Assembly (NCBI RefSeq): GCF_018732085.1
Contig: NZ_CP076103.1
Location: forward strand, 4,526,001-4,590,000
Reading direction: 5' to 3'
Length of the DNA: 64,000 nucleotides
Source: Lysobacter capsici
Lineage (GTDB): Bacteria > Pseudomonadota > Gammaproteobacteria > Xanthomonadales > Xanthomonadaceae
Shown here piece after piece: positions 56,893-64,000 of this stretch; the first letter of the stretch is position 1; every line of letters begins with the position of its first letter. The notes beneath the pieces were generated by a model. That model had not been told where the DNA came from. It saw only the letters and a list, made by a program, of their open reading frames with translations, and ran no database searches. The position numbers and the translations under genes were made by a program.

Positions 56893-56923
56893 AAACAAAA
56901 ACGCCGGCTTTCGCCGGCGTTTT
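56893..56923 (-). terminator. Rho-independent terminator of ahpD
   Basis: An 11-bp stem AAAACGCCGGC / GCCGGCGTTTT with a 4-base loop, with further T on the minus strand after the stem. It lies 32 bp beyond the ahpD stop. Confidence 0.85.
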
Positions 56924-56954
56924 CGCGATACGGCCGCCAAGGGCGATCAACCGA

Positions 56955-57482
56955 TCACATCTGCTCCAACGTCACCGCCACCGCATGCACCACCGCGCCG
57001 ATCTTGAGCGCACTCTGCACGCCCTGCGCGCTGATGTCGTGCTTGCGCAACACCTTCTCGTGCGAGTCCATGCAGGCGCCGCAACCGTTGATCGCCGATA
57101 CCGCCAGCGACGCCAGTTCGAAGGTCATCTTGTCGATGCCCGGGTTCGCCATTACGTTCATGCGCAGGCCGGCGCGCAGTTGGCCGTACTCTTCGTTCTG
57201 GATCAGGTGGGTGGCGCGGTAATAGATGTTGTTCATCGCCATCACCGCGGCCGCGGCCTTGGCGCCGTTGATCTCTTCGGGCGACAGCTTTTCGGCGGCG
57301 AATTCCTCGATCGCCGCGGCGAACGGCTTGTAGCGCGAGGCGATCGCGCACGCCAGCGCGATGGCGCGAATCTGCTTGGCGTCCAGGCCCGGCGAACCGG
57401 CGTCGCTGAGCACGCTGTCGAGGTTGAGCTTGAGGTCCTTGGCGTAATCGGGAAGCGAGTTGCGAAGATCGGAAAGGCTCAT
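56955..57482 (-). CDS. ahpD: alkyl hydroperoxide reductase AhpD
   Basis: A 175-residue protein of the AhpD/carboxymuconolactone decarboxylase fold. The active-site set Glu122, Cys134, Cys137 and His141 (NGCGACMDSHEKVL) matches Glu118, Cys130, Cys133 and His137 of the mycobacterial enzyme. AhpD reduces AhpC after peroxide reduction. CAAGGAG precedes the ATG at 57482. It is downstream of ahpC on the same strand, with a 331-bp spacer holding two hairpins, so it may be only partly co-transcribed with ahpC. Confidence 0.94.
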   Translation of the reverse strand: MSLSDLRNSLPDYAKDLKLNLDSVLSDAGSPGLDAKQIRAIALACAIASRYKPFAAAIEEFAAEKLSPEEINGAKAAAAVMAMNNIYYRATHLIQNEEYGQLRAGLRMNVMANPGIDKMTFELASLAVSAINGCGACMDSHEKVLRKHDISAQGVQSALKIGAVVHAVAVTLEQM

Positions 57483-57605
57483 CGAAGGCTCCTTGAAAGG
57501 CGGCGAAAGATCCGTCGTGCGACGGACACGCGTCATCGCCTGGCGGGCATGCGCAAGCGCACGGCTGGCGGGGTCGACGACGAAACGAAATGGATCGGAA
57601 GAAGT

Positions 57606-57629
57606 GCAGCCGGGGCGAGCCCCGGCTGC
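57606..57629. terminator. hairpin between ahpC and ahpD
   Basis: Stem GCAGCCGGGG / CCCCGGCTGC with a CGAG loop. A second stem, GGAGCCGG / CCGGCTCC, is at 57740-57765, 50 bp past the ahpC stop. Neither has a T-run. They may attenuate read-through from ahpC into ahpD or protect mRNA ends. Confidence 0.55.
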
Positions 57630-57813
57630 GGGCATCCCGCATGGGAGGGAGGTTGGCTGCTGCGAGCGGCCACATGCGGGCGTACTGCCAGAGAAATCTG
57701 CGCCGACGGCCGAAACCGGCAGCGCAGTAGAACCAGAGGGGAGCCGGGTCACGGAATCCGGCTCCGCGGGAGGTCACTCCCGGTCGAACGATCGGCGCGG
57801 AAAACCGCGTGGA

Positions 57814-58353
57814 TCAGGCGACCTTGAGGGTGCTCTCGCCCTGGCTCCAGTTGCACGGGCACAGCTCGTCGGTCTGCAGCGCGTCGAGCACACGCAGGAC
57901 TTCCTGCGGGTTGCGGCCGACCGAGCCGTCGGTGACGTAGACGAAACGGATGATGCCGTCCGGATCGACCAGGAAGGTCGCGCGCTGGGCGACGCCATCG
58001 TCGGTCAGGATGCCGAGCGAGGAGGTCAGGTCCTTCTTGATGTCGGCCAGCATGGGGAACGGCAGGTCGCGCAGGTCCTTGTGGTCCTTGCGCCACGCCA
58101 GGTGGACGAACTCGCTGTCGGTCGACGCGGCCAGCACCTGGCAATCGCGGTCGAGGAACTGCTGGTTCAGGTCGCCGAAGCCCTTGATCTCGGTCGGGCA
58201 CACGAAGGTGAAGTCCTTCGGGTAGAAGAACACCAGCAGCCACTTGCCCTTGTAGGTGTCGTTGTCGATGTCGGCGAACGCGCTATCGAGACTGTCGATA
58301 CCAACGGTGGCCTTGACCTTGAATTTCGGGAACTTTTCGCCGATCGAAAGCAT
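57814..58353 (-). CDS. ahpC: alkyl hydroperoxide reductase AhpC (peroxiredoxin, three-cysteine type)
   Basis: A 179-residue peroxiredoxin. The peroxidatic Cys52 is in FTFVCPTEIKGF, and two C-terminal cysteines (Cys165, Cys167 in DELCPCNW) match Cys61, Cys174 and Cys176 of mycobacterial AhpC. That type is reduced by AhpD rather than by AhpF, and ahpD is indeed next to it, with no ahpF. CAAGGAG precedes the ATG at 58353. It is divergent from oxyR with an OxyR-type box between them. Confidence 0.95.
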   Translation of the reverse strand: MLSIGEKFPKFKVKATVGIDSLDSAFADIDNDTYKGKWLLVFFYPKDFTFVCPTEIKGFGDLNQQFLDRDCQVLAASTDSEFVHLAWRKDHKDLRDLPFPMLADIKKDLTSSLGILTDDGVAQRATFLVDPDGIIRFVYVTDGSVGRNPQEVLRVLDALQTDELCPCNWSQGESTLKVA

Positions 58354-58458
58354 GCGGATGACTCCTTGAAAGGATGGGAGGGGTTGGAAAGGGGTGGGTT
58401 AGTGCCGAAGGGCGCAACCTATGTGCCGTATGTTGCGGCACAGCAATTGATAAATGAA

Positions 58459-58495
58459 ATGAATTGTTCCTATTATGCCGATAGCCACACTCAAT
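58459..58495. promoter_or_regulatory. OxyR-binding box between ahpC and oxyR
   Basis: CTAT-N7-ATAG is present with the exact central spacing of the OxyR consensus (CTAT at 58470, ATAG at 58481). The outer quarter-sites (ATGA on the left, CAAT on the right) match partly. The box is about 14-50 bp ahead of oxyR and 105-140 bp ahead of ahpC, suiting joint control. Confidence 0.72.
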
Positions 58496-58508
58496 TGACA
58501 GGCCGCGC

Positions 58509-59456
58509 ATGAACCTTCGTGATCTCAAATATCTGGTCGCTCTGTCCGATCACAAGCACTTCGGCCGGGCGGCCGCGGCCAGTTTCGTGAGCCAGCCCAC
58601 GCTGTCGACCCAGATCAAGAAGCTCGAAGAGGAACTGGGCGTGTCGCTGGTCGAGCGCGCGCCGCGGCGGGTCATGCTGACCCAGGTCGGGCGCGACATC
58701 GCCGAGCGCGCGCGCAAGGTCATCGCCGATGTCGAGCAGATGAGCGAAATCGCCCGCCGCAGCCAGGACCCGGAGGCCGGCTCGGTGCGCCTGGGCCTGT
58801 TCCCGACCCTGGGGCCGTATCTGTTGCCGCATGTGGTGCCGGGGCTGCGCAAGCGGTTTCCGCGCCTGGAATTGCTGCTGGTCGAAGAGAAGACCGACCA
58901 GATCCTCGCGCGCCTGCGCGACGGCCGACTCGACGCCGGGCTGCTCGCGCTGCCGATCCACGACGATCAACTGCATGTCGAGCCGCTGTTCGACGAACCG
59001 TTCCTGCTCGCCGTGCCGCAGCAGCATCCGATGGCCGGGCGCGATTCGCTCGATCTGCACGATCTCGACGACCAGCACCTGCTGCTGCTCGAAGAAGGCC
59101 ATTGCCTGCGCGAACAGGCGCTGGACGTGTGCCGCCTGGCCGGCGCCGACGAACGCGACGGGTTCCGCGCCACCAGCTTGGAGACGCTGCGGCAGATGGT
59201 CGCGTCCGGGGTCGGCATCACCTTGCTGCCGATGCTGTCGGTGCAGCCGCCGGTGCCGCCCTCGCCCGACATCCACCTGTTGCGTTTCAACGGCGAATCG
59301 CCGCATCGGCAGATCGGCATTCTGTGGCGGCGCAGTTCGGCGATGTCGGACTTCCTGATGCAGCTGGCGCTGGAGTTGCGCAAGTTGCCGGCGTCGTTGT
59401 TGCAGCCGCCGCGGTTGGCGGGTGAGAAGCGCAAGAGTGCGCGCGGGCCGCATTGA
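58509..59456 (+). CDS. oxyR: hydrogen peroxide-sensing regulator OxyR (LysR family)
   Basis: A 315-residue LysR regulator. The N-terminal helix-turn-helix is MNLRDLKYLVALSDHKHFGR followed by AAAASFVSQPTLSTQIKKLE. The sensor cysteines are Cys199 and Cys208 in LEEGHCLREQALDVC, the same numbering as E. coli OxyR; they form the disulphide that activates it. It is divergent from ahpC, a classic OxyR target. The ATG at 58509 fits the family start exactly. Confidence 0.96.
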   Translation: MNLRDLKYLVALSDHKHFGRAAAASFVSQPTLSTQIKKLEEELGVSLVERAPRRVMLTQVGRDIAERARKVIADVEQMSEIARRSQDPEAGSVRLGLFPTLGPYLLPHVVPGLRKRFPRLELLLVEEKTDQILARLRDGRLDAGLLALPIHDDQLHVEPLFDEPFLLAVPQQHPMAGRDSLDLHDLDDQHLLLLEEGHCLREQALDVCRLAGADERDGFRATSLETLRQMVASGVGITLLPMLSVQPPVPPSPDIHLLRFNGESPHRQIGILWRRSSAMSDFLMQLALELRKLPASLLQPPRLAGEKRKSARGPH

Positions 59457-59540
59457 GGCGGCTTGATACGGCTGTTTGAGATGGGTGGCGCTGTTGGAGT
59501 CGTGTCGTCGATCGGCCGTTGGAGTTGCGTCGTCAGTCGA

Positions 59541-59632
59541 GTGTCGCGGTCGCAGCTTGCGCAGCTCCTACAGTCGGAAACGTTGCATCGCCGCAGGCCG
59601 ACCGCAGGAGCGGCGCGAGCCGCGACCGCGAA
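59541..59632. repeat. inverted pair of REP elements
   Basis: GTGTCGCGGTCGCAGCTTGC and, 30 bp later, GCAGGAGCGGCGCGAGCCGC, oriented head to head downstream of oxyR. Confidence 0.7.
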
Positions 59633-59717
59633 CTCACCGCACCGACGAGTCGGCATCTCTCGCATCGCCGTGCGGCGATCTCGCAGGCGAGCGAATCAGA
59701 CCCACCAGACGAAAAAC

Positions 59718-59826
59718 CGCGAGGTCTTTTGTGAAAGGGGCTTCAGCCCCGATGCTTTCCGATCAGACGCGGCGATCTGAAAAAGGAGCATCGGGGCTGA
59801 AGCCCCTCCTACAAAAGGCCTCGCGG
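59718..59826. repeat. inverted intergenic repeat (GGGGCTTCAGCCCC type)
   Basis: CGCGAGGTCTTTTGTGAAAG with GGGGCTTCAGCCCCGATGC is mirrored by GCATCGGGGCTGAAGCCCCT and ACAAAAGGCCTCGCG. The full element is a nearly perfect 109-bp palindrome between oxyR and msrA. The rest of this gap is empty. Confidence 0.8.
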
Positions 59827-59921
59827 CCTGCATCGATCATGGGTTACCAGTTACCGCGGACTGTCCGAGCCACTTGCAAATTCACATCGCCGATTCACGT
59901 GGCCGATTCAGACCCGCAAGA

Positions 59922-60587
59922 TCACACCACCCCGATCGGACAACTCACCCCGGTCCCACCCAGGCCGCAATACCCCATCGGGTTCTTGGCCAGGTACTGC
60001 TGGTGTTCGTCCTCGGCGTAATAGAACACCGGTGCCGGCGGCTCGGGAATTTCGGTGGTGATGTCGCCGAAACCGGCCTCGCGCAGCTTGGCCTGGAACG
60101 CATCGCGGCTGGCCAGCGCGGCCTGGTACTGGCTTTCGTCTTCGCAGTAGATCGCCGAGCGGTACTGGGTGCCGGCATCGTTGCCCTGGCGCATGCCCTG
60201 GGTCGGGTCGTGGCTTTCCCAGAACACTTTCAGCAGATCCTCGAACGCCATCTGCTTGGGGTCGTACACGACCAGCACCGCCTCGGTATGACCGGTCTGG
60301 CCGCTGCACACTTCGCGGTAGGTCGCATTGGGCGTGTAACCGCCCGAATAGCCGACCGCGGTGGTGACCACGCCCGGCACGGTCCAGAACTTGCGCTCGG
60401 CGCCCCAGAAACAGCCCATGCCGAACTGCACCCGCGCCAGCCCGGCGAAGGCGTCGCGCAAGGGTTGGCCGTTGACGAAGTGACGGTTGTGCAACGGCAG
60501 TTCCTGCGCGCGCCCGGGCAACGCGTCTTCGCGCTGCGGCAGCCGCTGCTTGAACGCGCCTACGCCAGGAATGAATGAACCGGCCAT
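59922..60587 (-). CDS. msrA: peptide methionine sulfoxide reductase A
   Basis: A 221-residue protein with the catalytic Cys59 in FGMGCFWGAERKFW, then VGYSGGYTPNATYREVCSGQ and SGQTGHTEAVLVVYDP, DPTQGMRQGNDAGTQYRSAI and the C-terminal GYCGLGGTGVSCP, whose cysteines recycle the enzyme. Length matches the longer MsrA class with a 50-residue N-terminal extension. It repairs oxidised methionine and belongs with the neighbouring peroxide-defence genes. It is convergent with oxyR, and ATG at 60587 fits the family. Confidence 0.95.
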   Translation of the reverse strand: MAGSFIPGVGAFKQRLPQREDALPGRAQELPLHNRHFVNGQPLRDAFAGLARVQFGMGCFWGAERKFWTVPGVVTTAVGYSGGYTPNATYREVCSGQTGHTEAVLVVYDPKQMAFEDLLKVFWESHDPTQGMRQGNDAGTQYRSAIYCEDESQYQAALASRDAFQAKLREAGFGDITTEIPEPPAPVFYYAEDEHQQYLAKNPMGYCGLGGTGVSCPIGVV

Positions 60588-60814
60588 CGTCTCGCCTCCG
60601 TATCGTCGATTGTCGCGGGGGATTGCTGCGGGCGAATGCCCTGCCGATGAAATGCGGCATGTGTCGCAGGATTCAAGCGCCGATCGCGCGCGCACGGCTT
60701 GTCGCTCGCGGCCAAACCCGGGAAGCTCGAAGGGCCCCGCCCGTCCGAGCGTGCGCACCGCGACGGTGCTGCGCCCGCCTGGACGGCCCTCGCCCTCTTT
60801 CCAGGACTTGGCTC

Positions 60815-62464
60815 ATGAACCCTCACCTGTTCCGCGCCGGCTCGCTCGTGGCCGGCCTGCTGTCGGCCGCGCTGTCGCTCGCCGCGCCCGCCCATGCCGC
60901 CGACGAATTCGGCAGCGACTGGGACGATCCGCGCACCGCCGATCCGGCGGTCGCGCGTCCCGACACCCGCAGCTGCACGGTCGAAATCCTCGACACCGCG
61001 TTCGCCGATTTCGACTGGCATCCCGGCACGATCGCGCCGCCGGCCGCCTGCCCCGGGCCGTGGAGCAAGGTCGTGCTGGAAATGGACGGCCAGGTGAAGG
61101 GCGTTCAATTCGATCGCCTGGGCTATCTGCAGATCGCCGGCATGACCGTGCTGTCGACCAGCACGCCCGAACCTTCGCGCGACGGCATCGGCTGGCATGT
61201 CGAAAAAGACATCAGCGCCTACGCCTCGCTGCTGAAGTCGCCGCAGGCAGTGCGCATGTACCTAGGCAACGTAGTCAACGAGACTTACACCGGGGTGATC
61301 TACGTGCAGGCGCGGGTGGTGTTCTACACCGCCGATCGTCGCCATCGGGCACTCGACAGCGCCGACGTGGTCACGCCGCTGGCCAACGAACGCCGCGACG
61401 GCGCCGACCTGATCGGCGACTACACCTTGCCGGCCAATGCCACGCGCTGGCTCGGCGAGGTCTACGCGACCGGTTCGGGCGGCGGCTGCGAGGAATTCTG
61501 GTACTTCACCGCGCCGCCGGAAGCGAACTACTCCTGCCCGGCCCAGCACGGCCCGTACCGCGAGGTGCAGGTGCTGATCGACGGCCGCGTCGCCGGCATC
61601 GCCATGCCCTACCCGCACATCTACACCGGCGGTTGGTCGAACCCGTTCCTGTGGTACGTGATCCCGGCGCCGCGCGCGTTCAACATCGAACCGATCCGCT
61701 ACGACCTCACGCCCTTCATCGGCCTGGTCAACGACGGCCGCGCGCACGAGGTGCGTTTCCGCGTCGCCAACCTGCCCGACGGCGCGTCGGGCTGGACCTT
61801 GCAGCCGAACCTGCAAGCCTGGACCGACGCCCGCCGCGGCGCCACCGGCGGCCGCCTGCTGAGTTATGAACTCACCCCGCTGGCGGCCAAATCCGTCTAC
61901 ACCGCCTTGCCGGACGGCACGTTCAAGCTCGACACCCGCGGCGGCCATCGCTTGCGCGCGAGCGGCTATGTCGACACCTCCAAGGGCCGCGAATTCACCA
62001 GCATCGACCGCATCGTCGGCAACGACAATCTGCACACCTGGGGCGCCGAGGAAAATCCCGATGGTGTGAAGGGGGAATGGAACGACACCCAGACCGTCAC
62101 CCGGATCGGTCGCGGCTTGCCGACGGTCGCGGTGCAGTCGCAGCGTTTCGGCCTGGACGGTTCGATCAGCGTGGTGCCGTCGGGCAATTACCAGCGCATC
62201 GTGACCACGATGAAGATTTTCGACGAAGCCAATGCCTTGCAGACGCCGGGACTGGGGCAGACGCTGGTGGCGCAGGCCACGCGCAACAGTTTCGAGGGCG
62301 ATGCGGGCTGGAATTACGGGGTCCCGCGTCCGGAGCGGCATGCGACGGGGCATTCGACGCAGCGGCATCGCAGTGTGGGGACGCAGGGGTGTTATGACCA
62401 CGAGATTGCGCAGGAGAATGGGTTCATTCAACTGGATTGGTATCGCTGTGGTGGGCCTCGTTGA
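60815..62464 (+). CDS. secreted PNGase A-like peptide-N-glycosidase (amidase)
   Basis: A 549-residue exported protein (signal peptide 1-28, AHAA-D). The sequence has the pattern of the peptide-N4-(N-acetyl-beta-glucosaminyl)asparagine amidase A family (pfam12222): CTVEILDTAFADFDW, CPGPWSKVVLEMDGQVKGVQ, FDRLGYLQIAGMTVLSTSTP, TPEPSRDGIGWHVEKDISAY, MYLGNVVNETYTGVIYVQA and TGGWSNPFLWYVIPAPRAFN. Paired cysteines agree with secretion. Plant PNGase A removes N-glycans from glycopeptides; here it may act on glycoproteins of prey or host. Catalytic residues are not assigned. It is divergent from msrA. Confidence 0.85.
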   Translation: MNPHLFRAGSLVAGLLSAALSLAAPAHAADEFGSDWDDPRTADPAVARPDTRSCTVEILDTAFADFDWHPGTIAPPAACPGPWSKVVLEMDGQVKGVQFDRLGYLQIAGMTVLSTSTPEPSRDGIGWHVEKDISAYASLLKSPQAVRMYLGNVVNETYTGVIYVQARVVFYTADRRHRALDSADVVTPLANERRDGADLIGDYTLPANATRWLGEVYATGSGGGCEEFWYFTAPPEANYSCPAQHGPYREVQVLIDGRVAGIAMPYPHIYTGGWSNPFLWYVIPAPRAFNIEPIRYDLTPFIGLVNDGRAHEVRFRVANLPDGASGWTLQPNLQAWTDARRGATGGRLLSYELTPLAAKSVYTALPDGTFKLDTRGGHRLRASGYVDTSKGREFTSIDRIVGNDNLHTWGAEENPDGVKGEWNDTQTVTRIGRGLPTVAVQSQRFGLDGSISVVPSGNYQRIVTTMKIFDEANALQTPGLGQTLVAQATRNSFEGDAGWNYGVPRPERHATGHSTQRHRSVGTQGCYDHEIAQENGFIQLDWYRCGGPR

Positions 62465-62504
62465 TTGAGTGTTCTTGAGTGGGTTAGGTTCGTCCTCGTT
62501 TGAG

Positions 62505-62541
62505 GATGCGAGTCGGGGCTGAAGCCCCTCCCACGAAAGAA
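62505..62541. repeat. GGGGCTGAAGCCCC repeat and REP copy downstream of the PNGase A-like gene
   Basis: GTCGGGGCTGAAGCCCCTCC followed by CACGAAAG, one arm only. A REP copy (CCTGTAGGAGCGGCGGAAGC) follows at 62552. Confidence 0.65.
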
Positions 62542-62627
62542 TCTCACCTACCCCTGTAGGAGCGGCGGAAGCCGCGACTGCGCGATGGCGCACACGTCGC
62601 GACCTGCGCCGTAGTCGCTGTGGCGCT

Positions 62628-63284
62628 GTCGCGGCTCGCGCCGCTCCTACAGGTGGGCCATGCGGCTTTCTCCTGATGTCAGATTTCATTCCCAGCGCTG
62701 CGAGGCATGTAGCTCGCGTTGACAAACGCACACCCGGAGGGCGACGCGCATGGATGCGCGTCGCGCGCCACCGGGACAAGGATGTCCCGTGTGGCGCGTG
62801 CCCGCGTAAGCACCGCACTTGCGGGCACTTGATTCAAAGAAAAGCGTTTTTCTTTGGTTACCTTTCTTTTGTCGCTTTTGACAAAAGAAAGTAACTTGGC
62901 CGCTTGCGGACGAAAGCCGTTGATCTTGCCTTTGGCTTCATAAGCTCTAGAGCTTCAAAGCTTTGAAGCCTTTAGAGCTGCAAGCAGGATCAAAAGCTTC
63001 CGCCACTAAAGCGGCGGGTCACTTTCTTTTGTCTAAAGCGACAAAAGAAAGGTAACCAAAGAAAAACGCTTTTCTTTGAATCAAGTGCCCGCACGATCGG
63101 TGCAGACGCAGGCATGCGCCACACGGGACATCCTGTCCCGGTGGCGCACGGCGCACATCCCTGTGCGCCGCCCTCCGGGTGTGCTTTTGTTCTCGCGAGT
63201 TAGGTGCCTCGCAGCGCTGGATGAACTGCACGGCTTCGGGCTCAAGCCGCATGGCCTACCTGTAGGAGCGGCGCGAGCCGCGAC
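62628..63284. repeat. giant palindromic element, copy 2, with REP ends
   Basis: About 650 bp of inverted arms similar to copy 1 (CAGCGCTGCGAGGC ... GCCTCGCAGCGCTG; CTTTGGTTACCTTTCTTTTG ... CAAAAGAAAGGTAACCAAAG). Both outer ends carry REP cores (GTCGCGGCTCGCGCCGCTCC and its inverse). The core (62893-63020) is the inverse complement of the copy 1 core. The arm asymmetry (CGCTTTTGAC left, GTCTAAAGCG right) is the same in both copies, so only the core has flipped. No gene is supported inside. Confidence 0.9.
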
Positions 63285-63341
63285 CGCGGGAATACGGCTA
63301 CAGCGCAGGTCGCGATGCGATCGTCATGGAACACCCGCGAC

Positions 63342-64000
63342 TCAACTACCGTCGCCAACCCGCCGCACCGAAAACAATGGCTGATCCCCACGCGCCAACC
63401 CAAGAAAAATACCCGCCAACGACAAGCCAATGCCGACCAACTCGATCGCCCCGAGCGACTTATGGAACAGCAAAACATCCCAGACATAAGCCAGCAACGG
63501 CTGCAACAACAGACACAGACCAACCACCCCCGCCGGCAACTTCGGCATCGCCCGGCCGATCACCAACCACCCAAGCACCTGCGCGATCCCCGCATACGCC
63601 GTCAGGATCAACCAATCGTGCGCACTCGCCGGCAGCAGCGTCTCGCCGCCGAACGGCACGCTGACCCCGAGCATCGCCGCGCAGCCCAGACACAACCACC
63701 ACTGCAAGGCCTCGTTAGGCGTCGACCCACGCCGCGCCTGCGCCGCGCGGAACGCCAGCAGGAAACCGCCGTAGGCCAAAGCCGCGGCCAGGCCGAACGC
63801 CACGCCCAGGCGGAAACGCGCGTCCATGCTTTCCCAGCCCGGCGCGAGCAACAGCCCCAGGCCGATCAGGCCCATGCTCAAACCGACCCACAACCGCCAG
63901 CCCGCCCGTTCGCCGAGAAACAAGGCGCCGACGCCGGCCAGCACGAACACCTGGAAATTCGCCAGCAGCGTCGACAGACCCACGCCGACGTACAGGATGC
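63342..64000 (-). CDS. EamA/DMT family transporter, partial (N-terminus off the right edge)
   Basis: 219 residues are visible, with about seven membrane helices. FLGERAGWRLWVGLSMGLIG, the internal GVAFGLAAALAYGGFLLAFR and the repeat LLLQPLLAYVWDVLLFHKSL with GAIELVGIGLSLAGIFLG are typical of the EamA domain of drug/metabolite transporters. The frame is open to the window edge (ILYVGVGLSTLLANFQV), so the start is outside. Substrate unknown. Confidence 0.85.
   Translation of the reverse strand, partial: ILYVGVGLSTLLANFQVFVLAGVGALFLGERAGWRLWVGLSMGLIGLGLLLAPGWESMDARFRLGVAFGLAAALAYGGFLLAFRAAQARRGSTPNEALQWWLCLGCAAMLGVSVPFGGETLLPASAHDWLILTAYAGIAQVLGWLVIGRAMPKLPAGVVGLCLLLQPLLAYVWDVLLFHKSLGAIELVGIGLSLAGIFLGLARGDQPLFSVRRVGDGS

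Noticed and set aside
62676..63252. Short frames ending FFFGYLSFVA(F/L)DKRK in the giant palindromes
   Set aside because: The same peptide appears in both arms and both copies because the DNA is an inverted repeat. There is no ribosome binding site or independent conservation to support a gene.

Overview
The window is high-GC, gene-dense bacterial DNA. It looks like Xanthomonadaceae and most like Lysobacter. This is an inference from content: a tandem array of secreted subtilisin-family (S8) proteases with C-terminal P domains, a secreted GH18-like protein with PKD and F5/8C domains, a PNGase A-like amidase, a DUF3106 protein, SufT, many REP-type repeats of the GTCGCGGCTCGCGCCGCTCCTAC kind, and GGGAATC heptamer runs. 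I saw no rRNA, tRNA, insertion sequence, phage or CRISPR array.

Layout. 0-3 kb: a leftward cluster with a partial NAD(P)-binding protein, two short-chain dehydrogenases and a TetR regulator; matching palindromes sit in front of tetR and the adjacent SDR gene. 3.4-16.1 kb: five leftward S8 proteases in a row, each with signal peptide, propeptide, catalytic domain and P domain (two also carry PKD), followed by remnants of further copies. 16-24 kb: sufT, membrane proteins, a divergent MocR/AraC regulator pair, a cytochrome P460, a DUF1456 protein and a beta-propeller protein. 23.9-30.5 kb: transhydrogenase genes (pntAB-pntB and pntAA) separated by an oppositely oriented sigma-factor operon, plus a gene broken by an in-frame amber codon. 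31-35.7 kb: DUF1631, nitroreductase, 5'-3' exonuclease and NUDIX genes.

35.9-50.3 kb is a surface-polysaccharide locus. Rightward galE and two methyltransferase genes converge on a leftward operon: a double-GT2 glycosyltransferase, an ABC exporter (wzm/wzt), a 1414-residue WbsX-GT4-GT2 protein, a LicD-family transferase and a TagD-like cytidylyltransferase. Together they suggest a polymer built in the cytoplasm, modified with methyl and perhaps CDP-activated phospho-groups, and exported by an ABC transporter.

50.6-64 kb: proline iminopeptidase, an esterase, prmC, the GH18-like protein, then a peroxide-defence block (ahpC, ahpD, oxyR, msrA) with an OxyR-type box, the PNGase A-like enzyme and a partial EamA transporter. 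Two roughly 630-bp giant palindromic elements lie at 56.1-56.7 and 62.6-63.3 kb. Their outer arms have the same orientation but their cores are inverted relative to each other, which is the most unusual non-coding structure in the window.
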